From assembly GCA_024362935.1 (NCBI GenBank), contig JANCRA010000003.1, positions 52,923,844 through 52,987,843 on the forward strand: a stretch of DNA of 64,000 nt, in the 5' to 3' direction. The notes under the pieces are model-generated. The model did not search any database. It was not told the DNA's origin and worked only from the letters and a program-made list of their open reading frames with translations. The position numbers and the translations under genes were made by a program. This DNA comes from Setophaga petechia (Eukaryota > Chordata > Aves > Passeriformes > Parulidae). This document shows positions 36,245 to 47,783 of the stretch, piece after piece. Positions within the stretch are counted from its first letter, which is position 1. Every line of letters begins with the position of its first letter.

Positions 36245-36269
36245 CCACACACACACACACACACACACA
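36245..36269. repeat. (CA)12 microsatellite
   Basis: Uninterrupted CA units followed by GTCTCTCACA. No gene nearby. Confidence 0.95.
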
Positions 36270-39029
36270 GTCTCTCACATATGTACACGTCCCTGCATGC
36301 CAGTGCTTGAATCAGCAATGCGTTGTGGCTATTGCAAAAATGTGGAGCACAGCAATATTGTAATCAAATGTATGCTCAGACATGTGGCAGAAGGCAGAAG
36401 CAATTCACAGCCCATCAAATGCCTTGGCTTTGGCTTCCTTAAGAAGCTGTTTCTCACACCAGAAAATGCAATTATTGCTCCACTGTGCCTCCCCACATCG
36501 AGATCCAAAATGCTTCAGGAAATGAAGCAACCTATCAATACTTTATCTATTGCAGATGAGGCATCTACAGACAAGGATCAGGGTAATCCAGCCATTGATT
36601 TTAGGATTGTCAGTCCTCCAAGGACTGTGGCAAATCTATACATTGTCCCTGAGTGGCAGGATTTGCTTTTGGATTTGTGATTTCATTGGGGATGCCGTGT
36701 AAGAGTCAATGCAAGCAGAGGGAGCTTTGCTGCTGCCCAGCTGGGCAGGCTCAGCTCCATGTGTGGGTCCTTCCAAACCCTACTGTGGTGCACACCACTA
36801 ATTAGCAGCCAGACAATTGCAGACATACCAACATTTTAATTTATTTTTTTTCCCTAAGACAAGAAAAGGCAAACAGTTTCAATATTTGCCAGCTTTCCCA
36901 CTTTGCTCCAAATTTTCCTTGTTTTGGAATCCACTTGCATTGTTCCTGGTGGGGCTTGGTGACCTGGGGATGTGAAGGAAGCATTTGGCTCTCAGTGCCA
37001 ATCAGTAAATCTTGTTTGTAAGAATGGACATACAGAAAAATTCCTGTCCTGATGGATCTTTATCTGGAATTCACATGTGTGCCTTATCCCTTTGACATGC
37101 TTGCCCCAAAGCAGGTTATAAACAGATAAATGTGCCCTTGTAACAAAATGGGAGATTCTGTTTCTGAGAGAGACAGAAAGCTGAGGGGCCATGGCTGTAG
37201 GTGTGTGAATGCACACATTTAGGGTCCTTCAAATGTGCACACCCACACCCATGAAGTGTTTTATGTAACTCCCCTTCAATGCACTGCAAATGTTTACCAG
37301 CAAAGGTTTGCTACTCACTGGCTAAGAACAACTGGGTTATTTGCTAAAGAAAATAGGGAGAAATTCCTAATAAAAATTCCAACTTCTCATTTTTTGACCA
37401 ATCAGGGAAAAAAATAAATTAGGACAATAAATAAATGTTCATATTTCATCCGGTCTATAAGGTTTCATGCACCCACAGATCAGGGAGGTATTTGGGTGTC
37501 ACATGGAAAACCATGTAATAGATATGAGCTGGTGTTACTGGGAATTCCCAGAAAAACCCTGAATATTGTCATCAGGGGCTATTTCTGCCATCCCAAATGA
37601 CACAGCAGCTTCAAGCTTTCCCCACTTATTGTAAGAAGAATGAATCAGTATATATTTTTCTTTTACCCAAGCTTTCCCATTTATTGTAAGAAGACTATCA
37701 GTATATATTCTTCTTTTCCCCAGATTTTCATCTGTTCCCAAACCCTGCTGGTAGAGGTGCAGAACAGGCAGATTTCCAGTCTCCAAGTAAAGCCTGTGGA
37801 ATCTGACCCACTACTGATGAATTTGCTACCACTGAGGAAGTTATGCCCTGAACACAGTGTGACTTCCATGAACATCTAACAAGGGCTGAACTACAAAATA
37901 TTACACCTAAAAACGTGGTATCACCATGCCCAGGAAAGTAATTGTCAGTGCTTTTTGGAACTGTTAAATTTGCTTCTGTTCTGCTTGGAGTGAGTATTTT
38001 CTCACCCTTTGTTTGCAAGGACAATTTGTAATCGAGACAATGTGCCTGTAAAACCAGAGAAAAACCACAACATTCCACCCAGACACATTTTGAAAACGTG
38101 GCTTCATGTGGCAGCCTTACAGGAGGATTTTCTGGTCCCTTAGACTGACCTGCAGGGCTGGGCTTGGCTGCTGAGACTCACACAGACATTCCCAACTCAT
38201 GACCCTCCACAGACAGCATCAGCTCAGAGAAACTCCGAGAAATAAGCTCCAAAAACACGATTGCATCTACTCCACACCTCTGGAGCTGTGAGTTTATGCT
38301 CCATCAGTGCTGCATGAGACAGGATTCTCACGTGGATAGCGAGAGGCGCTGTTAAAGACACAGAATCCTCACACACTTCAGCTGCTCTCTGCTTCCAGCC
38401 CCTACCCAGCGCACCAGAAACACGTCATTAATTCAGCAAACTGCACATTCTCTGCACAAAACAGCCATAAGGACTCTCGTTTTTCAAGAAATATTTTAGG
38501 CCGTAACACGGAGAAAAATGTGCTTTGTACAGATGGCAGAAGAAGCATAGGAAGAAAACCTGTGGTGTTCAGTTGTTGACACAAACATCACCATGCACGG
38601 TGTGAGCTGTGGTTTCAGTCCAGTGGCCACATCACGTGGACCTGGGAATTTGTCCATCCCATCAGCAAGCCTTGGATCAGACCTGTGAAAGCCAGGGCTG
38701 TATGTATGGCTTTAGCTTCAGATCTGGCAAGCCTTGCAGCTCAGGGTAAAGCACGCCTCACTTGCTCACTTGCTGTGTAAACAAGTGCAGACCACGTCAC
38801 CAAAAAGGCTTTGAGATTTACCCAGCAGATCAGGGAAACATCTGTAGTCTTTCACATATTTCACAAAGAAACATTTGTTTGGTAACATGTTGCATCCTAT
38901 CTGAATGGAGACACACGGGGCCGTGGGCAGAGCAATTAAATCACACAGAAATTATAACAAAAAATCTAGATTCTATTTTTGCACTGTCTATATAGCCTGT
39001 AAATATGTTCTGGATTTAGGTTTATTTAA
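36270..39029. other. Intergenic DNA, no gene seen
   Basis: A 127-codon plus-strand frame at 36297-36680 lacks a domain and splice context. A roughly 57-bp imperfect tandem duplication lies at 37624-37730. Confidence 0.45.
37624..37730. repeat. Imperfect tandem duplication of about 57 bp
   Basis: TTATTGTAAGAAGAATGAAT and the following CAGTATATATTTTTCTTTTA recur as TTATTGTAAGAAGACT and CAGTATATATTCTTCTTTTC, with AGCTTTCCCA joining the two. The copies differ by small indels and several substitutions, so the duplication is not recent. Confidence 0.8.
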
Positions 39030-39035
39030 ATACGT

Positions 39036-39265
39036 ATTTATATATATATATATTTTTTTTTTTTATATATATATATATATTTGTGGTGTTATATAAATTA
39101 GATATATAATACATTATATATTGTATATTACATATTGTATATTATATATTATATATTATATATTATATATTATATATTATATATTATATATTATATATTA
39201 TATATTTTTATATAGTAATATATATAGATATGTATATATGTATCACTATATATATTTGATATTAA
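39036..39265. repeat. AT-rich repeat: (TA)n, poly-T and TATATTA units
   Basis: Two TA runs flank a T13 tract (39040-39081). They are followed by about nine copies of a seven-base TATATTA unit at 39140-39205 and degenerate TATAT to 39265. There is almost no G or C. It would fold back on itself. Confidence 0.9.
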
Positions 39266-40969
39266 TAGATTTAAATAAATCTATATCCCATATTCCATCT
39301 GATCTAAAAGCACTATTGCAATTCGGGGTAGAAGGGTTTTTTGGTTATATGTAAATATGTTCAAAAAGTTCTATATAAATAACCAATAAGAGTTTTCAGG
39401 AGTATCTGTAATCTTACATTCACCAATTACCTTGTAGACACAGGTTTTTCTGGATACCATATGGAATTTTCAAACCTGAAATTATGCTCTTTTCAAATAA
39501 TGGGGTTTTGTCATCAGGGTCGCTTGCAGGAAGTGGGAAGTGATAGCAAAACACGGGGCTAAAATTACAGATAGAGGAGGGTTATGTTTGCTCATTTTGA
39601 AATGAAATGAGAGTGTAGGAGCTGCGGTGTGCTGCCCAGGGGCTCGTGGTGTGGCCATACCCACTGACACTGGGCAATCCTAAATCCCAGCAGCCTTCCT
39701 GGGAGCCCTGAGTCGGCTGCTCGAGGGGCATTCAGAGAGCTCTGCCCAAATAATCCCTTCCTGTCCCTTCCTGACACCAGGGCCTGCAGAGGCCAAGGAT
39801 CTGCTCCCTTTCCTGCACCCCACACAGGAGGAAATCCAGCAGTGGGTAAGGAAATGAGTTAGACATCCATGGGGCTGGCTGCCTCAGGAGGAGAGAGACG
39901 CAGCACCGTGAGCAGAGGCTGTGTGAAAGTGTGGGTGCCCTGCTCTGTCCCTGGGCTGAGCACAGGCACACTGGAAAGCAAGGAAGAGCATCCCTGCTGG
40001 TGTCTGTGTGTGAGAGGGAGGGCAGAGATGTGCTACACCCCCTCGTGTGCTCCGCCTGACCTTTGGGGTGGCCTGGCTGCTGCCTCCGGGGTCACTGGGA
40101 TTTTGGGGAGCAGCGCAGGGGGAGCCCCAGCAGCCTCACCCCCAAGGCCTCCCGTGTCCAGTGTCACCTTGAAGAGACACTGAAGGTGGGAGACACCCCC
40201 CACGTTCAGGAGCTGCCTGGATTTTTTTTATTGTGCTTTTTCCACAGAGGTGGAGCTGGGAGAGGGGGAGACGAACCGTCCCAAGTTAATTTCTCTTTAA
40301 TTTCTCTTTAATGGTCTGATGGAGCGTCTGACATGTGAGTCCTCACTGTCCCTGCTCCCCAGCCCGACTTCAATGACTGCTTTCAGCAAACAGCCTCCCC
40401 CAGACAGGGAAATTCTGTTACTTTGCCCAAACCTGCTCAAATACTTTGAGCTCCCAGTTATACATTTAGCACAGGATTTTGGCAAAATGCAAGGGAGGCG
40501 CATCCTTTGAACTGGATGTAGACTTAAAAACAGCCTCTTGATCATCAGTGATGTCTTTATCCACTGAACCAGAACTGGGCTTGTGAAAAACCCAGCCTCT
40601 TGATCTCTTCCCAGCGTGCCAGCCAGGTCATTTTAAGGGTTCTTACTCCTGTATCCCTGCAGCCCCACAAGATGCATTTTAAGCAGCATATCCAGAGCCA
40701 TCGGTGACCACAGATTAGCAGGGCCATATTCCCCCTGGAAATCTTTGAGCCTGCACTGCCTTCCCTCATTACAGAGGCTATCAGCTCTGCATTGCTTTGC
40801 ATAAACCCCACTCGGGGTCTGGGAGCTTTGCCCCGGGCAGAGCAGGATGCTCATTCCCAGCCCTGGCGGTGCCCCGAGCTGCCCAGGCCAGGCCTGGCTG
40901 CCAGGGCAGGGTGGGCTCCAGCCCGGGGCACGGGGGCTCTGCTCCTTGGGACTTCACCGGTCCTGACTG
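39266..40969. other. Intergenic DNA, no gene seen
   Basis: Moderate to high GC at 39600-40260 and 40800-40990, without splice-flanked exons. TTTAATTTCTC is duplicated at 40290-40311. Confidence 0.45.
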
Positions 40970-40989
40970 GGAATTAAAAGCCCGTCCCC

Positions 40990-41560
40990 TCTCGGTCTTC
41001 AGGGGTAAATTTCAGACGCCCCAAAGCTCGATAATTAACAAGTTCTGTCGTTCCCCTTGCTGTTGCACTGGCTGTGGTATTTTTAAAGCTTTTTATTAAA
41101 AATTAATTTCTTTATTTTGTTGGAGACCCATCACTCAGTCACGTGGCTCCCTGTCATGTTTCTATCCTTCCTACTCATATTCGAGTTATGCCATCAAGCT
41201 AATATATTGTGACTGCTCTTCTCTCTTGTGACAAAGCCTTGCAGCTGCCTCCAAATCAATAGATGTCAAAGAAATATGAAAACAATCATGACAGAGAACT
41301 TAAATCCTGGCTAGAGTCTGCATAATAAAAAATGTGCTTCTGTTCTCAAGGCAGCGGATTAATTTATCCTAAAGTTTAGTCAAATTTTATTCCGGTACCT
41401 TTTTCCCAGCAGATAGAGCTACATCTGTTGGGTTTGTAATGTAATTTGTAATTACTGCCCTTCATGTGGTCCAATGCCTTGAACCATCTTTAATTAAAAG
41501 CATAATTAAGGGAAGATCTAAAGGAAGACAATTACCAGATGGTCTTTTTTTTAGAAACAG
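40990..41560. promoter_or_regulatory. Candidate conserved enhancer about 7.7 kb upstream of P0
   Basis: About 570 bp of unique AT-rich DNA with many homeodomain sites: CGATAATTAACAAG, TTAAAAATTAATTTC, GGATTAATTTATCC, GTAATTTGTAATTACTG, CTTTAATTAAAAGCATAATTAAGG. There are also TALE-like CCTGTCATG and CATGACAGAG. No repeat or ORF. The texture and position suit a PAX6 regulatory element. Cross-species alignment was not possible here. Confidence 0.5.
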
Positions 41561-41888
41561 TTAGTTGCATTGAGGATGTACCCTGCTCCATCCCTGGCTT
41601 GGATTAAAAGGCAGGGCTGCCTCCTGCACAATCTGCGAGGTGAGAGGCTGCGAGGGGGCTCAGGCATCCCGGGCAGCAACTGCCACAGGGGCTGGGGACA
41701 CCGGGGGGGACACTGGGGGACACCGGGGCACAGGCTCGCCCTGACCCCATCCCATTTCCCTGCGTGGGTGAGTCCTGGTGCCCTCCTCCAGCCCAAAGCC
41801 CCGGCAAAAAACACCTCAGTCAAACCCCCGGCATCACTAGGACACCCTGCAGCCTCTGGGAAATATTTTTTTCTGGTGAAAATAGCAA

Positions 41889-42014
41889 AAAACCACAATA
41901 ACAATAATAATAAACGTAATATCAAAATGCTAGCAAAATAAATAATAATAACAATAACAGTGACAATAATAATAATAGTAATAATAATAATTACAACAAT
42001 AATAATAATAATTT
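41889..42014. repeat. (AAT)n/(AAC)n trinucleotide repeat
   Basis: Interrupted AATAAT and AACAAT units over about 125 bp. It sits in intergenic DNA upstream of the enhancer-rich region. Confidence 0.9.
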
Positions 42015-42969
42015 TTAAAACCCACAGGGACTGGGTCCCAGGACAGTTTCCGAAAATGAATTGTCACTGTTGTCCCGGGTGAGACAGAGCACGGTGCCTG
42101 CCCAGCCCCTGCTCATCATCGCCGGAGGTGGTTGTGGGAGGGGGTAGTTGGCCAAAATCTCCTCTCAGGCTTCAGCACCCACCCCGGCCTGGCTGGACTT
42201 AGTTTGGGGATTCCTCCCCAGCCTCTCGGGATAGTTTCTTCCAGAAGATTCCCCACACCCACGTCTGGACGTTCCCGAGACCGTTACTAAAGGAAAAGGG
42301 TGGGAGGAGATGGGAAATTACACCGAAAATATGAATAATGCAACAAAGTGCAGAACTGTGCGCGAGCACAAAATTTCTAGGGGACGCTAGGCAAAAGAAA
42401 GGGGAGGGGGGGGAAGAGAAAAAGAACAAGGGAAACCTCGAGCAGTGGTGCAATGGAAATTAAATTTTTGCTGTATTACTAAGATTTCATTATTTGACCG
42501 TCCCCGCTCAAAGTAAGGCAGCGATGAATTGTAATCATTTCAATTATCTTCAAGATACTTTCTTTAGGACACAAGTTGTCAGAGATAAAAAAAAAAAAGG
42601 TCCATTCTTGCTGCTCCCTGGGTCCATTTTCCAGACGGTTTGTCCTTCTTGCTGCATGATTTAGCCGGGGCTCTTTTGCATACTGCGGCTCTCCCGCACT
42701 CCCTGCGCGGGGCCGCTCCCTCCCTGCGCGGAGCTCCGCGCCCGCGGAGCCGCCAGGCTCAGCCTGCCCCGCCGCCATCCTCTCGCATTAACTTCACTCG
42801 GGAGGGTTGGGTTGGTTGGCTCGGCCACTTCTTCCCTCTCGTTTTTCGCGGCTCTCTCTGCCCTCGTCTCGCTCTCCGCCCCGTGCAGTATTTCCCGAGC
42901 CATTCGTCTGAATAAAGCAATAAACGCCCCGCACCTCGCCTGGCCGCGGGGCAGCCGGGGCAGGATCCC

Positions 42970-42996
42970 TCCCCATCCCCATCCCCATCCCCATCC
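42970..42996. repeat. (CCCCAT)4 short tandem repeat
   Basis: Four perfect hexamers at the edge of a moderately CpG-rich block (42690-42990). No exon. Confidence 0.85.
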
Positions 42997-43079
42997 TACA
43001 AACGGCCCTACAAATCCCTGGTTTTCTGCCTGCTACCCTGGCAGGGGTTGATTTGCAAGTGAGAGCTGCTCTCCGCTCA

Positions 43080-43990
43080 GGTTCTCTTTAAGCGCAAACC
43101 AAATAACATTTAAATGCCTTTTTACTGCCGGGGCATTATTTATTTAAGTGGCCGTCGGAAATCACAGCAACGCGGTTCCCGTTCCTCCCGGAATATTGTC
43201 CTCGCCGGTTTATTAGAGCGAGTGGTTTAAAAGAGGCTCTCTCGGAATAAAAGGGCGCGTTTCTCCCCATTATTCATATCTAGGGAGTCCCAGGCCTTCA
43301 GTACATTAAAAAAGCTTCAAAAGGACAATTCGCCATCCGCAGATATTATATTTGTGAAATGTCCTTTTGTCGAAGCTTTTAACACCTTCTTATAAGGAAT
43401 CATTTGTTCTTTTCTCTTTAATTTTGATAGACAATTAGCCATCAAATATACACCAGTTGACTGTAACCGAGCATTAAACTAGCCTTTATTTAACGCTAAT
43501 TTAGCATAGCTGCTTTGTTTGACTTTGCCATACAAGAACCAGGTTTTGTAGCAAAAAAAAAAAAAAAAAAAAAGGTGTAATTTTATGTGGGGCTTCATTT
43601 CTTTTGGCCCTCCACACAGCAAGCCCTCTCCTCTTTGTAACCCATTCTGCAGGGCAGAAACACCATTTCGGAGTGCCTAGCACCTGGAGTCTGGAAAAAA
43701 AAATTAGCATTGATATAGATTTAGTTGAAATGTAATCTCTTAAATCTGTCCAAGATTCGGGGAGATAATTACACTTTCACTGAATTGACAGAGGTCAGCG
43801 TCTCTGTGGACCTGAGGAGTTGATTTACTAACAATAGTGTTACATAAAAAATGGTGTTTGAGATTATAATGTTAATAGATGCAGTCACTGGGGAAAGCAG
43901 GCAGGCTACAACTAATTCGATGGAACTTGGGTTTTGCGTTACGAGGATTCAAATCACTTGCAGCATTTAATTTAGAGGAATGAGTTTGGC
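43080..43990. promoter_or_regulatory. Candidate conserved enhancer block about 5-6 kb upstream of P0
   Basis: Unique AT-rich sequence with AATTTTGATAGACAATTAGC, ACGCTAATTTAGC, ATTACACTTTCACTGAATTG and AGTAATTACAGC, flanking a strong imperfect hairpin at 43312-43378. A poly-A run lies at 43553-43573. There is no plausible exon. Homeodomain and TALE cores are dense. The assignment is by texture and by position within the known PAX6 upstream regulatory domain. Confidence 0.45.
43312..43378. repeat. Imperfect inverted repeat (hairpin)
   Basis: The left arm AAGCTTCAAAAGGACA (43312-43327) pairs with the right arm TGTCCTTTTGTCGAAGCTT (43360-43378), leaving a three-base bulge and a 32-base loop. Sixteen base pairs can form. 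Confidence 0.85.
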
Positions 43991-44434
43991 AGTAATTACA
44001 GCAAATGGAAAGGTCGCCTTGGAATAGTAGTTATTTTTTCCCCAAGTTGCGACTGGGGGTTTTGGGGGGAAAAGTCCTTTTCTCCGTGCCTGGCGATGGC
44101 CGGGAAAGCCGCGGTGCTACATCCCCTGCACTTCTACTGCCGGTCACCTCGGACCCGGCAAAATCCTGTTCAGAACAAAGAAACGGGGGTGGAAAATATT
44201 TCTTTAAGAGTCGGAGTCCCCCCTCGAGTGGGACCCGACGGTTTTCAGGCAGAGCAGACATTTCCTTCTGCTCCCGGGGCCAGGTCAGCATCTCCTCGGA
44301 GAAAGCTCACCACGACACGGGGGAAAATGCTCCGCACTTCCCTTTGCATTTTGGGGGGTCACGACAGGAGCGGGGGCCGTGCTCAGGTGAGCCCGCTCCT
44401 GCCTCTCTGGTTTTTTACCCACTAATAACCCGGC

Positions 44435-45130
44435 GGGCACCAGACGGCCCAAACCCGAGCAGTGCCCCAGCGGGTGACGCTGGAAAGGCCAGCCCAGCCG
44501 CAAGTCCCTGTGCCACCATGTGCCCCGTGTGTCGTGCCTCTTCACCCAGCATCATCCCGCAGGGGACCCTTCCCACCTCGGCAGGACCTCAGCTTTGTTC
44601 CCGGCCCTGCTGCGGTCACAGGGACCCCTCGGGGCAGCGGGTGCCGGGTGTGGGTCGCTGCCCCTGCCCTCGAGGGGTGCCGGGGGCCGCCTCCCCCGCG
44701 TTGGCGGGGGATCCCCGCACACCCGACGGCCGGAGGAGGCGGGAGCGCTGCCCGGCCCTGCCCGCAGCCGGGAGCGCGGCGCTGCGCGGGCGCGGAGGGG
44801 CGCGGAGATGCCGCCTGCTCCGCATCCATCCCGCGCCGCGGATCGCCGCCGGGAGCCGGGAATGCCGAGCGCTTCCCTGCCGGACACTCCGCGGCCGCCG
44901 CTGCATCCCGGCCCGATGGACGGCGCTCCAGCCCCATGCGGGGATGCGCTACCTGCGCTGCGGCCCCTCCGCGCTTGGAACCACCACGGGCTCGGCCCCG
45001 CTGCCCCGGCAGAGCCGTGCCCGAGGGCAGAGGCGGCTCCCGGGGCGGCTCCCGGGGCTCCGCGCAGCGCCCGCCGGCAGCCGGGGCAGCCGCGGCTCCG
45101 CAGCCCCCGCCGCCCTCCGTCCCTGCCTGT
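44435..45130. other. CpG island without a recognised exon
   Basis: Very GC-rich and CpG-dense, with three overlapping long frames on both strands (up to 378 codons). Their openness follows from high GC rather than coding: they are antiparallel, rich in A, P, R and G, and unrelated to known domains. It lies between two enhancer-like blocks, 4 kb upstream of P0. It could be an unannotated promoter or a regulatory CpG island. Confidence 0.6.
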
Positions 45131-45182
45131 TTGTGTTTTAAGTCCACCCCGATCTTATATGTAACAGCAATATATATGTTAA

Positions 45183-45475
45183 TTGAAAACTTCTGAATTT
45201 AAAAAGGTTGTGACAAGTTATAATTTGTCTTGTCAATGTCTGGAATCCTTGTTTAGCTCTTTAGTTGTGTCTGCTGTTCGTGCCTGTCAGATAACAGCTT
45301 GCCTAACACGCTGCCTTCCTCTCTTATGGCACGGAAATGACAAATGTGCTGTTTTATCCATACAATTTATTTCATTATTGTTGCCAGCACGAAGCATCAC
45401 AATCAATCATAAGGAAGTCCAGTTGGCAGGTGTCAATCTTGGTATGTTTTTGTACGTCTCAGTCCATATTTAATC
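45183..45475 (+). promoter_or_regulatory. Probable lens-ectoderm/pancreas enhancer (EE/PE) of PAX6
   Basis: Five TALE-type TGACA/TGTCA sites occur in 230 bp (45211-45216, 45230-45235, 45284-45289, 45338-45343, 45431-45436). A PBX-like ATCAATCA lies at 45402-45409 and a SOX-like ATTGTT at 45377-45382. In mouse, the Pax6 ectodermal enhancer with its MEIS sites, and the adjoining pancreatic element with a PBX/MEIS/PREP site, lie roughly 3.5-4 kb upstream of P0. Here the block lies about 3.6 kb upstream. Motifs and position agree. Orthology is inferred. Confidence 0.65.
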
Positions 45476-47250
45476 CAATTACAAGGGTCATGGAGTAAGT
45501 GCAAATCCCCTTGTTACAACTCACATCTTATTCAAGATTTAAAGTAAAAAGTCAACTTGATCACATGGGCGCTTTGGGGGTCCTCCGATACCTTTTGATA
45601 TGTGGTCCCCCCCCCTCCCAAATTATGCGGAGATAGCGTTTTATCAAAGAGTTATCGCGGGTCGGTTGGGGTTTGGGGATTCTTTTTTTTCCCTGAGTGT
45701 TTGTGTGCAAATGAAGTATCTTGTTATTTTGCTAAAGAAGAGGGAGGTTTTAATGATGGGAGATCTTTCCGCTCATTGCCCTTTCAAATACAATTGTAGA
45801 TCGAACTCAGCCTTGTCACGTTGAGGAAAAGTGAATTTCTAACATCCAGGACGTGCCTGTCGACTTTCAGCGAATTGCATCCAATCACCCCCAGGGAATT
45901 CAGCTAATGTCTCAGTCTAAACCGGGATGAGGGGAGAAAAACAAATCAAACATTGTCCGGAGTCACGCTTATTATGAAAATGTTTTAAAGGATAGAGAAG
46001 GGAAATAATTCGAGACAGCCCAGAATAAAGTTTTCGACAAATTAATAGCATTAGGAGTCTTCGGGGAAAAAAAAAAAAAGGAGCGAGAGGGAGAGGGGAG
46101 AAAACCCAGCTACAAAGTTAAGGTATAAAGAAATGATTTATAGCTATACGTTTCTCTTTTTTAAAGCAAGAAGCGTCTTTTTAACCTTGATTTTTTTTTT
46201 TCGGATGAGAAGCGAGGCTACGACACTGAAAATAACAATCTTATTACACAGCCGGCTACAGTGGGGTTCTTCGCGAGGGGAAATGTTATCTTTCTGCTAA
46301 ATTTCTGTCTTTAGGACGCTTCAGTTCACAGAAGTTTCTTGCAGCATCTTAACTGCGAGCCCCCAAACCCGCACTAATCCCTCCTGTTACAGCAAGTTCC
46401 GAGCTCGCCGGGGGTTCCCAGAGCGGGGTGCCCGTGCCAGCCGGCTCAGCCCGCTCTGGGCGAGCGCTCCCGACAAGGGTGGGTGCCATCGTTTACCAGG
46501 TCGCAGGAGAGCCTCTCAGGCTGCCAGCCGCACCACAGCCGGAAAGCTCTCCCAACTTTATGTGGCAGCACACAAAAAGCCATTTCAATGATAACTCAGG
46601 TGTTTTTTATTCGAAGAGATGGAGCTATTCAGTTTCTATCAAACTGCGAGAGGGCTGAGCCGACAGGACGAGAGAATAATAAAAAAAAAAAAAGCAAACA
46701 AGAAACCCCAACCAACCAACAATACAAAACAAGAGCAAAATTACATTTCTGCACCGAGGTTTAAACGCAATCCTGGGGGCAAAAGAGAAATGTTAGACAA
46801 GCAAAGAAACTTGTGGGGGAAATAAAAAGAAAGTATTTAAAAACACATACCTTGGACAAGGGCAAAAGATCCGAGCTACAATGCTAGTCAAGTACCTCTT
46901 TCCTTGTAAGCCAAAACCACGTTTCTATCACGATAATTTTCCTGTTCTAGGGCTTTTCCTTTGGTTTTTACCGTTTATTGTAGCTAGTCTTGGACCCTGC
47001 AGCCTGTGCAATGCCACAGTAAACAAATTGTTCTGATGTGCTTATTATTATTGCTCAAGTTCTGCTTGGATAGAGAATTAAAGCTCATTATTACAGTGTG
47101 TGTTGCGAATTGCTCAATCTATGTGAACACGGGGGTTTGGGGCATCCTCGGGAAAAAAAAAAAAAAGAAGAAGAAGAAGAAGAAAAGAAAAAAAGAAAAA
47201 GCCCACAACTTCGGAACGTAGTGTAAATCAAATATGTATAATGCTTATAA
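45476..47250. other. Upstream regulatory DNA, no gene seen
   Basis: Mostly unique sequence. 45830-46020 and 46100-46350 contain ATTGCATCCAATCA, AACAAATCAAACATTG and AGGTATAAAGAAATG, which may be regulatory. Purine tracts include A13 at 46067-46079, A14 near 46679 and a GAA run at 47166-47183. Confidence 0.45.
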
Positions 47251-47392
47251 ATTTGTAACACGTTGCCGAGCCCCTGCTCCTATCCGCTGCCCAGCGACGC
47301 CCGCACCGACCCCGCTTCCCTCCGCGCTGCTCCGCGGAGCCGCGGCTCAGCAAAGGTCGCGGACCCGACGGCGACAGGAGCAACAACCAGCG

Positions 47393-47417
47393 GACACACA
47401 CACACACACACACACAG
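47393..47417. repeat. (CA)n microsatellite
   Basis: About eleven CA units inside a CpG-rich block (47255-47640), about 1.5 kb upstream of P0. Confidence 0.9.
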
Positions 47418-47752
47418 ACACAGAGGCGCGGGGGAGACCCTTTTTGTCCCCCCCGCTTCAGCGGCACCGCTCCCTGGCCGAGCCTGCCCAGCTGCGCGGC
47501 GGGGCGCGGAGGCTCCGCACGGCTGCGCGGCGGGGCGGGGGGCGGCCGCTGCCCCGGACACCCCCGCCCGCTCCGGGCTGACCCCGCGGTCCCTCCCGCC
47601 TCCCCGCGCAGCCTTTGCAGGGCTTTTTCTCCCCATCCTTTAATATTATCATTTAATTATTTTTTTTTCTTTTTAGGCGACCTCTCGGCCGAACGCGGAC
47701 TCTGCTCCCAACGCTCCCCCACCTTCCTGCCTCGCTTCCCTTTTTCTGTCTC

Positions 47753-47754
<2 letters not shown>

Positions 47755-47783
<29 letters not shown>
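47755..47783. repeat. Poly-T tract (29 bases)
   Basis: Uninterrupted T run upstream of P0. Exact length is prone to sequencing error. Confidence 0.9.

Noticed and set aside
1..43000. Search for RCN1 or another neighbouring gene
   Set aside because: No EF-hand frame, signal peptide or splice-flanked conserved exon was found. The neighbour must lie beyond the left edge.
44005..45141. 378-codon open frame, plus two other long frames in the same place
   Set aside because: The region is a CpG island where stops are rare. Long frames exist on both strands, composition is Ala/Pro/Arg/Gly-rich, and no domain, splice site or start context supports coding.
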